Numbered from the stretch's first letter, positions 8,583-16,956 are shown. The stretch: DNA of 64,000 bases from an uncultured Victivallales bacterium (GCA_944390735.1 CALXRL010000019.1:1-64000); one strand, 5' to 3'. Translations and numbers: made by a program. Notes: generated by a model not told the origin, from the sequence alone.

Positions 8583-9595
8583 AACGTTCTGCCCATCGCT
8601 TCCACAACGGGGCGCAGAGCCTTCATGAATTTTCCGAAGTCGTTGCAGGGAATCTGCTGAGCGGCGTCGCTGAGCGCCTTGACCGGCTGAGGATGCGATT
8701 CGACAATGATGCCGTCCGCTCCGACCGCCGCCGCCGCTCTTGCCAGCGGAAGCACAAACTCCAGTTTGCCCGCCGCGTGGCTCGGGTCGACGATCACCGG
8801 AAGATGCGACTCCTTTTTCGCCACGGCAACCGCGCTGATGTCCAGCGTGTTCCGGGTCGACGTTTCAAAGGTGCGGATTCCGCGTTCGCAGAGAATCACA
8901 TTTTCGCACCCGTGCACGAGCAGGTATTCCGCCGCATTGAGCCACTCTTCCACCGTGGTGGACATTCCGCGCTTGAGCAGAACGGGCCGTCCCGCCTCCG
9001 CAACGCTTTCCAGCAGATTGTAGTTCTGGCAGTTTCTTGCGCCGATCTGGATGCAGTCCGCGACCTCCGCCACCGCTTTCAGCGAGGGGATGCCGACCAC
9101 TTCCGTCACAACCGGAACCTGATATTTCTCCTTGATGTTCTTCAGAATTTCCAGTCCCTTGTAGCCGAGTCCCTGGAAATCGTAGGGCGAGGTGCGGGGC
9201 TTGAATGCTCCGCCGCGCAGAATGCTGACCCCTTCCGCCGTGAGAACCTGCGCACAGATGTCCATCTGCGCGGCCGATTCGATGGAGCAGGGGCCGGCAA
9301 TCACCTGGAATTTTTCTCCTCCGACGATCTCATTTCCGATTTTAAACCGGGAGTTTTCCGCATGAAATTCGCGGCTGGCGAGTTTGTATTTTTTCTGAAT
9401 CGGAAGCACATCCTCCACGACGGGGAGGTTTTTCAGCACTTCCAGGGACATGTGGAGATTTTCATCTCCCACCGCGCCGAGAACGGTATGCTCCACGCCT
9501 TTGATCAATCTGGGTTCATACCCCATGTCGGCGACGAGCTTTTCGACTTTCTCGATCTCCTGATCGGGACTGTTCGGCTTGAAAACGATAATCAT
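8579..9595 (-). CDS. aroF: 3-deoxy-7-phosphoheptulonate (DAHP) synthase, type I-beta with ferredoxin-like domain
   Basis: A 338-residue enzyme for the first step of the shikimate pathway, joining PEP and erythrose 4-phosphate. Residues 1-70 (MIIVFKPNSPDQEIEKV onward) form the ferredoxin-like regulatory domain known from the Thermotoga maritima enzyme, where it mediates feedback inhibition by Phe or Tyr. The barrel shows IAGPCSIES, LRGGAFKPRTSPY, QIGARNCQNY and VDPSHAAG. Length matches the Thermotoga type. It is divergent from the Ppx-like gene and opens the coupled NUDIX/coiled-coil set. With the trp genes nearby, the locus is biased to aromatic biosynthesis. Confidence 0.95.
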   Translation of the reverse strand: MIIVFKPNSPDQEIEKVEKLVADMGYEPRLIKGVEHTVLGAVGDENLHMSLEVLKNLPVVEDVLPIQKKYKLASREFHAENSRFKIGNEIVGGEKFQVIAGPCSIESAAQMDICAQVLTAEGVSILRGGAFKPRTSPYDFQGLGYKGLEILKNIKEKYQVPVVTEVVGIPSLKAVAEVADCIQIGARNCQNYNLLESVAEAGRPVLLKRGMSTTVEEWLNAAEYLLVHGCENVILCERGIRTFETSTRNTLDISAVAVAKKESHLPVIVDPSHAAGKLEFVLPLARAAAAVGADGIIVESHPQPVKALSDAAQQIPCNDFGKFMKALRPVVEAMGRTL

Positions 9596-9679
9596 TTTCC
9601 GTCACTTTCCAAAAAATTGTGATGCCCGGGATTTCAGCTCAAAATGCGGGCCTGCCTTGTCCATTGAAAACCATCCGAT

Positions 9680-9707
9680 TTGCACATTTGATTTTCAGAG
9701 CTACATT
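9680..9707 (+). promoter_or_regulatory. Promoter candidate for the Ppx/GppA-like gene
   Basis: TTGCAC (9680-9685), 16-base spacer and TACATT (9702-9707), about 45 bases before the start. The region is shared with the divergent aroF, for which I found no equally clear promoter. Confidence 0.5.
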
Positions 9708-9753
9708 ACTAATGACAGAAAACGCGTAAAAAGCAAGTGAAAGTGTGAAAAAT

Positions 9754-10737
9754 ATGGCAATAAATGACAAGATTTCCGCGGCGGTCTATCTGGGAGCCTA
9801 TACCATTCAGATGCTGGTGGGCCGGGTTTCTCCGGACGGAAACTCCTTTGAGACGGTCAATGAATTTACCGCTTTCACCAAACTTGCCGGAGACGACAGT
9901 TCGCTGGAATGCCTCTCCGAGGAGGGAATGAAACGCGCCTTCAAGGCGCTCCACGAACTGCATGAGATTGCCGAAAAGGAGGGCGCCACGGAGTGCCGGC
10001 TGTCGGTATCCTCCTCGTTTCGCAACACCGTGAACCGGACGCAGCTTCTGCTGGGGTGTCAGCGGGAGTTCGGCGTCTTTCCCCAGCTGCTCTGCGGGCG
10101 GGACGAGGCCCGTCTGAATTTCATCGGCGCCATGACCGACGCCTTTATCAATCTGCCGCTGATTACCGTCTACTGCGGCTTCAGCTCCTTTCAGATCGCC
10201 TTCGGGGATTCCCGGAAAATCGAGGGCGCCTTTGAGCTCGGGCTCGGAGCCGGACAGGTGGTGCGGAAGTTTGAACTCGACAAGCACGGTTTGAGTTTTT
10301 TCCGCCAGATTGCGCTTCGCAATTATATTTCGAAGCAGCTGGAGGTGCTTTCCGTGCCCTACCACAAATGGCTGGGATCGCTGAAGGTGGCGCCGGAACT
10401 GATGGCGGTCGGATCGTTGCCGTTCGCCTGCAACTCTCTGATCAACAAGCAGGTGAACTGGAACTGGAGTTCCATCGCCGCGCTGCCGCAGAAGACCTCC
10501 GCCGTGGTGGAGCTGAGCAAAAATCTTGTCGCGCTTTCCCCGGAGGAGATCGGGCGTCTGCCCGGAGTGGACCCCAACCTGCGCGAAACGCTGGCGGGAG
10601 GAGCGATGATTCTGCGCTCGGCGCTGGAATTCTGCGATGTCTACGATTTCCGCCTGACTCCATACGGCCTTTGCGCGGGAATGCTGAAGTCGCCCGCGTC
10701 CAGTTTTTCGACGGCGAAAACCACGCCGCTGCCTTGA
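9754..10737 (+). CDS. Ppx/GppA-family phosphatase-like protein with degenerate motifs
   Basis: 327 residues with the overall fold order of the exopolyphosphatase/pppGpp phosphatase family (actin-like ASKHA). The usual N-terminal DxGSN is AVYLGAYTIQML, the second phosphate loop DIGGGSTE is replaced by VYCGFSSFQIAF, and the middle motif reads VSSSFRNTVNR. The Gly-x-x-Glu-Ala catalytic motif is partly kept as CGRDEARLNF. Loss of both acidic phosphate-loop residues makes normal catalysis doubtful, so it may be a sensor or scaffold. GTG 9745 is an alternative start, and ribosome-site signals are weak for both. The last bases contain the promoter of the rhamnosidase gene. Confidence 0.68.
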   Translation: MAINDKISAAVYLGAYTIQMLVGRVSPDGNSFETVNEFTAFTKLAGDDSSLECLSEEGMKRAFKALHELHEIAEKEGATECRLSVSSSFRNTVNRTQLLLGCQREFGVFPQLLCGRDEARLNFIGAMTDAFINLPLITVYCGFSSFQIAFGDSRKIEGAFELGLGAGQVVRKFELDKHGLSFFRQIALRNYISKQLEVLSVPYHKWLGSLKVAPELMAVGSLPFACNSLINKQVNWNWSSIAALPQKTSAVVELSKNLVALSPEEIGRLPGVDPNLRETLAGGAMILRSALEFCDVYDFRLTPYGLCAGMLKSPASSFSTAKTTPLP

Positions 10738-10761
10738 CATCCGCGATCCACCGCTTATATT
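10734..10761 (+). promoter_or_regulatory. Promoter of the rhamnosidase-EFR1 operon
   Basis: TTGACA (10734-10739), 16 bases, TATATT (10756-10761). The -35 overlaps the end of the preceding gene. The rhamnosidase ATG is 30 bases downstream of the -10, with AAAAGGGG as ribosome site at 10777-10784. Confidence 0.75.
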
Positions 10762-10791
10762 AACCCCGAAGAATGCAAAAAGGGGTATGCG

Positions 10792-13050
10792 ATGATTCTT
10801 TCCTGTTCCTGGATCTGGCTTGACAGATCCCTTTTTCCGACCGTTCAGAGCACCCGGATTTCCGCGTTTGACCGTTCCAGCGCGGTCACGCCGGCAATGG
10901 CGGTGTTCCGCCGGGTGTTCGAGCTGGACTCCGTGCCGCCGGATTTGACGGCATATTTTTCCGGTGACTGCAAATTCCGTCTGTTCGTGAACGGACATTT
11001 TGTCGATGACGGGCCGGTGGAGGTCGGCGGCGATTACGGCAACACGCAGCCGCCGGACTGGTGGTTCTATGACTCCGGAAAGGTGGCGGAATTCTTTCAT
11101 CCGGGGAAGAATGTGATCGTTGCCGAGGTGCTGACTGTTCCCGAGGCGCAGACCGATTACTCCGTCGGTCATCCCGGATTCACCTTTGAGCTGGAGTCCT
11201 GCGGAGTTTCCCTTCTGCGTTCCGACTCCTCCTGGCGTTCGTTCCGGAATCCCGCCTATCGGGATGTCATGGACTGGCACGCGGAGCTTTTTCATGAAGA
11301 TTATCACGCGTTGTCCTTCGATGATTCCTCCTGGGCTCCCGCGGAGGAGCTGCCGCCGGAGCTCTGCGCAAAATGGAATCTGCGGAAGCTGGATCTGCCG
11401 CCGCTTGCGGAACGGGACGAGTCGCCGGGAAAAGGACGGGTTCTGTTTGAGGAGGCCAATCGCCATGCGGTCTGTTCCGACGATCTGACGCTGACGGCTC
11501 TTCCGGGGCCTCCCGTCTGTTTTCAGCTGGAATTCGACCGGGAGGTGGCGGCGCACATCGGATTCGAAGTCGAATCGGAGGGGGGAGCCTCCCTGGTTCT
11601 GGAATATCAGGAAGTGCCCGACAAAACCCATGCAATGGAGAAATATACGACGGCTCCCGGAATTCACCGTTTCCGTTCCACGCGCCTGAATGCGTTCCGC
11701 TATATTCAGTTGCGTGTCGCGTGCGGATCGTTTTCGTCGGAGCACTATGCTCCGGTGCGGATCCGGAACGTCACGGCGCATACGAGGGGATTCCCGCTCG
11801 GGGAGACTGCGCCGTTCGAGTGTTCCGATCCCGAACTGATGAAAATCCGGGAGTGTGTCGACAGGACCATGCGTCTTTGCATGATGCGTCTGCATCTGGA
11901 CTCTCCCGTGCATCAGGAAGGACTGGGATGCACCGGCGATTACTGGATTGAATCGCTGATCGCGCATGCCCTGTACGGGGAGACGCGGCTTGCCGCAGCG
12001 GATCTTCTGCGCACAGCGCTGCTGCTGAAGCAGAAACACGCGGCAATGTTTCATACGTCCTATTCGCTTTTGTTCCTGGAGATGGCGGGGGACTATTTCC
12101 GGAACACCGGAGATGCGGATCTGCTGGACCGCATCTTCCCGCAGATCGAGGCGGTGCTGGACCGCTTTGCCGGGTTTGTCGGACCGGAGGGGCTCGTTTC
12201 CGAGGCTCCGAACTACATGTTCATCGACTGGGTGAACGGGGGGGGATACAATTATCATCATCCTCCGGCGTCTCGGGGAACCGGGTGTCTGACCGCCTTC
12301 TATTACAACGCCTTGCGCACCGGAGCGCAACTGGCCGGGATTCTGGGAAAGACTCCGAGAGAACAGCTCTGCCGCGAACGGGCGGATCAGGTGAAAAGGG
12401 CCTTCTCTCTTTTGTGGTCGGAGGAGCTCGGATGTTTCTCCGACGGCATTCCGTTTCTCACGAGAGTTCCTCCCTCGCAGTGGCTCCCGCCCGATGATGG
12501 AATCCGTTCCTTTACGGTGCATACGAATGTTCTGGCTCTGGCGTATGGCCTGGCGCCTGAAGAGAAAACGGATTCTCTGTGGGAAAAGATCATGTCGGGA
12601 GAATTTCCGATCTTGCCGCAGCCCTACTTCATGCACTTTGTCTTCGAGGCGCTGCATCGGACGGACCGCTTCGCCCGCTACGGATTCGAACTGCTGAAAC
12701 GCTGGAATGTCCCGGTGGCGGAACATCCGGACGGTTTGAAGGAGTGCTGGAACTGCGGCGATTATTCCCATGCCTGGGGCGGAACTCCGGCTTATCAGAT
12801 CACTCGTTCCATTCTGGGCATTGTTCCGCTGGAACCCGGATGGAGGAAAATCCGGATTTCACCCTGTTTCGGAACGCTGACATCGGTGTCCGGACAGGTG
12901 CCGAGCATCCGGGGAATGGTGAAGATGCGCTATTGCGATGGGACCCTGAAGATTTCTCTTCCGCCCGGAATGGAGTATGAATTGCGCACTTCCTGCCGGA
13001 CCGAGGTCTCTTATGAGTCAAATCTTGTGGAAAAGGAGAGGTGCAGATGA
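10792..13050 (+). CDS. Alpha-L-rhamnosidase-like glycoside hydrolase (GH78-type)
   Basis: A 752-residue GH78-like protein. An N-terminal carbohydrate-binding beta-sandwich (FVNGHFVDDGPVEVGG, about 66-80) is followed by an (alpha/alpha)6 barrel. LDSPVHQEGLGCTGDY (residues 369-384) corresponds to the family's DCPxRxERLGWTGD signature with acidic residues 370, 376 and 383. ECWNCGDYSHAWGGTPAY and SILGIVPLEPGWRKIRISP are the C-terminal general-base region and lid typical of GH78. No signal peptide is seen. Rhamnulokinase lies 0.9 kb downstream, so release and phosphorylation of L-rhamnose is a reasonable inference. The stop overlaps the EFR1 start. Confidence 0.85.
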   Translation: MILSCSWIWLDRSLFPTVQSTRISAFDRSSAVTPAMAVFRRVFELDSVPPDLTAYFSGDCKFRLFVNGHFVDDGPVEVGGDYGNTQPPDWWFYDSGKVAEFFHPGKNVIVAEVLTVPEAQTDYSVGHPGFTFELESCGVSLLRSDSSWRSFRNPAYRDVMDWHAELFHEDYHALSFDDSSWAPAEELPPELCAKWNLRKLDLPPLAERDESPGKGRVLFEEANRHAVCSDDLTLTALPGPPVCFQLEFDREVAAHIGFEVESEGGASLVLEYQEVPDKTHAMEKYTTAPGIHRFRSTRLNAFRYIQLRVACGSFSSEHYAPVRIRNVTAHTRGFPLGETAPFECSDPELMKIRECVDRTMRLCMMRLHLDSPVHQEGLGCTGDYWIESLIAHALYGETRLAAADLLRTALLLKQKHAAMFHTSYSLLFLEMAGDYFRNTGDADLLDRIFPQIEAVLDRFAGFVGPEGLVSEAPNYMFIDWVNGGGYNYHHPPASRGTGCLTAFYYNALRTGAQLAGILGKTPREQLCRERADQVKRAFSLLWSEELGCFSDGIPFLTRVPPSQWLPPDDGIRSFTVHTNVLALAYGLAPEEKTDSLWEKIMSGEFPILPQPYFMHFVFEALHRTDRFARYGFELLKRWNVPVAEHPDGLKECWNCGDYSHAWGGTPAYQITRSILGIVPLEPGWRKIRISPCFGTLTSVSGQVPSIRGMVKMRYCDGTLKISLPPGMEYELRTSCRTEVSYESNLVEKERCR

Positions 13051-13829
13051 ATCAGAAAGTGACTGTCCTGTATTTCAGTCCGACGGGGACGAGCCGAACG
13101 ATTGCCCTGAAAATCGGATCCGTCCTTTCCAGTCGCTGGAAGTGCGATTGGAAGGAGGTGGATCTGACTCGTCCGGAAGCCCGTGTGAAACCGTATGTGT
13201 TTCCGCCGGAGGAGCTGGTGGTGTTTGCCTTTCCCGTCTATGCGGGACGCGTTCCGGAGCTGCTGCTGCCGATGCTGTCGAAGATGAAAGGGGAGGGGGG
13301 AATGGCGCTCCCGGTCTGCGTTTACGGCAACCGTGCTTATGAGGATGCTCTGCTGGAAGCGAAAACGCTGCTGACGGCGGGCGGATTCCAGGTGATTGCC
13401 GCCGGAGCGTTCATCGGGGAGCACTCGCTTTCCGTGAAGCTGGCGGCGGGACGGCCCGATGAATCCGATCTCCGGATCGCCGGAGCTTTTGCGGAACAGG
13501 TCGCGAAGAAGATCGAATCCGGCGACCGGTCCGAGCCTGTCGTGAAGGGAAACCTGCCGTTCCGGGAGCGGATGCCGGCGGGGGAACCGTTCCGTCCGGT
13601 GACAACGGAGGCCTGTACCGGCTGCGGTCTCTGTGCAAAGGTCTGTCCGATGGGAATCATTGATCCGGAGCATCCTTCTCGTGTGGGAGAGGGATGTCTC
13701 TGCTGCTGCGCCTGTGTAAAGCGCTGTCCGGTGCACGCAAAACGCTTCGAGGATCCCCGGATTCTGACTCTGCGTCAGCGTCTGGAAACTTCATTCATGG
13801 ATCGGAAGGAGCCGGAATTGTTTGTATAA
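13047..13829 (+). CDS. EFR1-family ferredoxin with flavodoxin-like domain
   Basis: 260 residues. The N-terminal half is flavodoxin-like with the phosphate loop FSPTGTSRTIA (about residues 9-19). The C-terminal half has two [4Fe-4S] motifs, CTGCGLCAKVCP and CLCCCACVKRCP. This combination defines the EFR1 family, presumed electron carriers of anaerobes with no firm partner known. ATG 13047 is chosen over GTG 13041 because AAAAGGAGAG ends at 13040 at a good spacing. It overlaps the rhamnosidase stop by ATGA, an unusual partner for a glycosidase. Confidence 0.88.
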   Translation: MNQKVTVLYFSPTGTSRTIALKIGSVLSSRWKCDWKEVDLTRPEARVKPYVFPPEELVVFAFPVYAGRVPELLLPMLSKMKGEGGMALPVCVYGNRAYEDALLEAKTLLTAGGFQVIAAGAFIGEHSLSVKLAAGRPDESDLRIAGAFAEQVAKKIESGDRSEPVVKGNLPFRERMPAGEPFRPVTTEACTGCGLCAKVCPMGIIDPEHPSRVGEGCLCCCACVKRCPVHAKRFEDPRILTLRQRLETSFMDRKEPELFV

Positions 13830-13843
13830 AGGAAAAGGGCCGT

Positions 13844-13878
13844 TTGCGATTCGTTCGTTTTCCTGATATAGCAGGAAA
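13844..13878 (+). promoter_or_regulatory. rhaB promoter with overlapping palindrome
   Basis: TTGCGA (13844-13849), 16 bases and TATAGC (13866-13871) form a moderate promoter. GTTTCCTG (13857-13864) and CAGGAAAC (13871-13878) are a perfect 8-bp inverted repeat with a 6-base centre that covers the -10, as a repressor operator would. It has no T tract, so it is a poor terminator for the upstream gene. Confidence 0.5.
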
Positions 13879-13931
13879 CGGCACTTCAAGCTTGTTTTAG
13901 AGGTCGTTAAACTCAACAGAAGGAAGAAATC

Positions 13932-15386
13932 ATGTTCAACTGTCTTGCCATTGATATCGGTGCCGGAAGCGGCAGAGTCATGAGATGCACAATCTCCGAT
14001 GCGGGAAAAATCAGTCTGGAGGAGATCTCCCGCTTTCCGAACGAAAGCCGAATGATCGACGGTCATCTCCGCTGGGACATCGAAACCCTGATCGGGGATA
14101 TCAAGGCCGGCCTCGCAAAAGGCGCGGCGGAACAGAAACCGGATGCCGTCGCCGTCGACACCTGGGGTGTTGATTATGTCCTGCTCGACAAAGACTGCAA
14201 CCGCCTTGCCGATCCCGTCTGCTACCGCGACGAACGAACCAATGGCATGGCAGCTGAATTCAATGCGAAATTCGGACTCGAACGAATCCAGAAACTGACC
14301 GGAATCCAGGTTCTCGACATCAATACCGTCTATCAGCTTTATGCCGCTCAGAAGGAAAATCCGGATTACGCAAAAAACGCGGAACATTTTCTCTTCACTC
14401 CTGATTACATAGCCTATCGTCTTTCCGGCGTTCTGGCAAATGAATTCACCATCGCCAGCACCTCACAGCTGCTCGACTGCTCCAAATCCGACTGGTCCGA
14501 TGAACTGCTGAACGCCGTCGGCCTTCCGCGCCGCTGCGTCAAACCCCTGACCCAGCCCGGAACCCGAATCGGAACCTGCGATTTCTCCGGAGTCAAAGGT
14601 CTCGAAGGCGTTCCCTGCGTCATGGTCGGATCCCATGATACCGCTTCCGGCGTCGCGGCCGCTCCCGCCTCCGGCGACAACTGGGCGTATATCGCTTCCG
14701 GTACCTGGTGCCTCACCGGAATCGAATCAAAAAAAGCCCTCGCCACCCCGCTCGCCGCAGCATTGAATTTTACAAACGAAGGCGGTGTCGCTCATACCTG
14801 GAGAGTCCTTAAAAACCTGACGGGCTTCTGGATCCTGCGCGGACTCAAAGCCGATGTCGCGAACGATATCTCCTACGACGAAATGATGAACGAAGCAAAA
14901 AATTCAGAAAAATTCCTCAGCTTCTACAACCCGAACCACTCCCTCTTCTTCAACCCGGAATCCATGAAGGCTGCCGTCGATGAATTCATGAGAAAAACCT
15001 CTCAGCCCATCCCCGCCACGCGCGGAGCCTATATCGAATCCTTCCTCGAAAGCCTCGCTCTCCTCTTCCGCCGCACAATCCGCGAAGCCGATGCCATCTC
15101 CGGAAAAAAGACCGAAGTCATCCACCTCATGGGCGGCGGCGCTCAAAACCCGCTCCTCTGCCAGTACACCGCAGACGCAACCGGATGCACCGTAATGGCC
15201 GGCCCCGTCGAAGCCACTGCGATCGGAAACGCTTTGATGCAGGCCATCGCTGTCGGTCATCTCGCTTCTGTCGAGGAGGCTAGACAACTCGTCCGCGCTT
15301 CCTTCAAACCCGCTGTCTTCTCCCCGGTCAATAAACTCGCCTGGGATAAAGCAGCTCTCCGGTTCGATGAAATTATGAAATACTGA
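13932..15386 (+). CDS. rhaB: Rhamnulokinase
   Basis: A 484-residue FGGY-family sugar kinase that phosphorylates L-rhamnulose at O-1. AIDIGAGSGRVM is the first phosphate loop, VDTWGVDYVLLD is the RhaB-type substrate segment, YIASGTWCLTG the second phosphate loop and IHLMGGGAQNPLLCQ the adenosine motif. Length is normal. No rhaA or rhaD is in the window. The second half is strikingly C-rich on the coding strand compared with the first half and with neighbours. The 450-bp inverted-repeat element begins 19 bases after the stop. Confidence 0.93.
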   Translation: MFNCLAIDIGAGSGRVMRCTISDAGKISLEEISRFPNESRMIDGHLRWDIETLIGDIKAGLAKGAAEQKPDAVAVDTWGVDYVLLDKDCNRLADPVCYRDERTNGMAAEFNAKFGLERIQKLTGIQVLDINTVYQLYAAQKENPDYAKNAEHFLFTPDYIAYRLSGVLANEFTIASTSQLLDCSKSDWSDELLNAVGLPRRCVKPLTQPGTRIGTCDFSGVKGLEGVPCVMVGSHDTASGVAAAPASGDNWAYIASGTWCLTGIESKKALATPLAAALNFTNEGGVAHTWRVLKNLTGFWILRGLKADVANDISYDEMMNEAKNSEKFLSFYNPNHSLFFNPESMKAAVDEFMRKTSQPIPATRGAYIESFLESLALLFRRTIREADAISGKKTEVIHLMGGGAQNPLLCQYTADATGCTVMAGPVEATAIGNALMQAIAVGHLASVEEARQLVRASFKPAVFSPVNKLAWDKAALRFDEIMKY

Positions 15387-15405
15387 TCTCTTTTCACGGT
15401 GATCA

Positions 15406-15855
15406 TTCCGGTATCCTGCTTCGGGGGTTTTCTAGTTGGTGGCTTCTCGCCCCCAACACCCCTCGGCAGGACCGAAGGCCCTGCACCCGTCGCAAAAATT
15501 GAATTTTTGCTCCTGAGAGTGTTTCGACACCTGTCGACCAGGGGGCCAACCAAAGGTTTTCCCCCTGGACCCCCTCATCCTTTTCGGCGAATCCACGTCA
15601 AGGCAGAAAAACGAAGCGGGAAGTCAGCCACGTCTTCCCCTTATCCTCGTCGGTGAAAAATGGTTGCATCGGGAAAAAAGGAGCAGGGAGTGCAGAGGGC
15701 GAACCATTCGGTTTGCCCTTTGCCCGGCAACTGCCGGAAAAAAACGGGAAGCCGAAATTTCAAATTTCGGCGATGGGTGCAGGGCCGATGGTCCTGCCGA
15801 GGGGTGTTGGGGGCGAGAAGCCACCAACCCAACCCCCCGAAGCAGGATACCGGAA
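15406..15855. repeat. Long inverted-repeat element, copy 1
   Basis: A noncoding element of about 450 bp bounded by TTCCGGTATCC and GGATACCGGAA. The terminal inverted repeats continue inward through GGTGGCTTCTCGCCCCCAAC and CCCCTCGGCAGGACC with a few differences between arms. Inside are the perfect palindromes GCAAAAATT-G-AATTTTTGC (15492-15510) and GCCGAAATTT-C-AAATTTCGGC (15751-15771), a CCAGGGGG/CCCCCTGG pair (15538-15545, 15561-15568) and CCGGCA/TGCCGG. It matches copy 2 at 51358-51784 in reverse orientation. It separates convergent rhaB and nadA and contains only short, unsupported open frames. Confidence 0.9.
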
Positions 15856-15868
15856 ATCGAATAAAGGC

Positions 15869-16774
15869 TCAAGATTTTTCCAGCATTTTTTCGATTGGTT
15901 TGAGAGCGTTTTCTGTCTGATTTGCGGGGATCTGAACCTGATTTGTCAGATCGCGGAGGGTGTCTCGGATATTTTCGAGTGTAATTTTTTTCATATCTTC
16001 GCAGATGAGGGTTGGTTCGAGGGGGAAGAATTCCTTATTGGGGTTTTCTTTCCGGAGTCTGTGTAGGATACCTTCTTCGGTTCCGATGATGAACTGGTTC
16101 TGTTTTGATTCCCGGACGAATTTAAGGATGCCGCCGGTGCTGAGGGCGTAGTCGGCGGTTTGGACGACTTCGGGTCTGCATTCGGGGTGGACGAGGACGA
16201 GGGCGCCGGGGTGTTTTTTGCGGGCGTTCTGGATCATCTGAGGTGTGACCTGATCGTGGATGGGGCAGCATCCGGGCCAGAGTTTCATGGATCGGTGGAG
16301 TTTCCGGTTCATATTTGCTCCGAGGTTTCGGTCCGGTAGGAACATGATGGTTTTATCCCCGGGGATGGATTCGATGATTTTTTCCGCGTTTCCGGAGGTG
16401 CAGCAGAGATCGACTTCGGCTTTGACGTCGGCGGTGCTGTTGACGTAGGCGACGAGGATATCGTCGGGATGTTCCTTCCGGTATGTTTTGACGGCGTCGG
16501 CGGAAGCCATATCGGCCATGGGGCATCCGGCGTCGGGGTTGGGGAGGAGGACGATGGCGTTGGGGGAGAGGAGTTTTCCCGTTTCTCCCATGAAGCGGAC
16601 GCCGCAGAAGACAATCACATCGGCCTTGATGTTTTTTGCCTTGATGCTCAATTCGAGGGAATCCCCTGCGAAGTCGGCGATGTCCTGAATTTCGGGACGG
16701 ACGTAATTGTGCGCCAGAATCACGGCGTTGCGCTGTTTCTTCCAGTATTTGATTTCTTCGATGATGTCGGACAT
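15869..16774 (-). CDS. nadA: Quinolinate synthase
   Basis: A 301-residue NadA, the [4Fe-4S] enzyme that joins iminoaspartate and dihydroxyacetone phosphate to make quinolinate for NAD. The three cluster Cys are in FCGVRFMGETGKLLSP, VHPECRPEV and LICEDMKKIT. HNYVRPEIQDIADFAGDS and YVNSTADVKAEVD are substrate-binding segments. ATG 16774 has the strong site AAGGAGGCGAAAC before it. No nadB or nadC is nearby. The coding strand is unusually C-rich, part of the skew pattern around the repeat. Its stop is 14 bases from the repeat's end. Confidence 0.95.
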   Translation of the reverse strand: MSDIIEEIKYWKKQRNAVILAHNYVRPEIQDIADFAGDSLELSIKAKNIKADVIVFCGVRFMGETGKLLSPNAIVLLPNPDAGCPMADMASADAVKTYRKEHPDDILVAYVNSTADVKAEVDLCCTSGNAEKIIESIPGDKTIMFLPDRNLGANMNRKLHRSMKLWPGCCPIHDQVTPQMIQNARKKHPGALVLVHPECRPEVVQTADYALSTGGILKFVRESKQNQFIIGTEEGILHRLRKENPNKEFFPLEPTLICEDMKKITLENIRDTLRDLTNQVQIPANQTENALKPIEKMLEKS

Positions 16775-16824
16775 GTTTCGCCTCCTTGTTGATCGGAATG
16801 TTTCATTGCCGGTGACGGCCGGAT

Positions 16825-16853
16825 AACATACTGGCGGAACTGGAAAAAATCAA
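16825..16853 (-). promoter_or_regulatory. nadA promoter
   Basis: On the minus strand TTGATT (16853-16848), 17 bases, TATGTT (16830-16825), about 50 bases upstream of the nadA start. Confidence 0.6.
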
Positions 16854-16928
16854 ATCCCCCTGTTCATTATCCCCGAGATCTTCGGGGAGGGCGCGGAAAC
16901 AAAATTCTGATTTTTTTCGAGGGATCCA

Positions 16929-16956
16929 TTGACAAATCCGCTCAGGAATGTACATT
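16929..16956 (+). promoter_or_regulatory. Promoter of the small secreted-protein gene
   Basis: TTGACA (16929-16934), 16 bases, TACATT (16951-16956), about 60 bases before the ATG at 17019. It is divergent from the nadA promoter. Confidence 0.65.

Noticed and set aside
9709..12771. A 1020-codon open frame on the minus strand
   Set aside because: It lies opposite the Ppx-like and rhamnosidase genes, has Arg/Gln/His-rich composition with no recognisable domain, and is explained by strong third-position GC bias in the real genes.
13857..13878. Inverted repeat after the EFR1 gene as a terminator
   Set aside because: No T tract follows, and it overlaps a plausible -10 of rhaB, so an operator is more likely.
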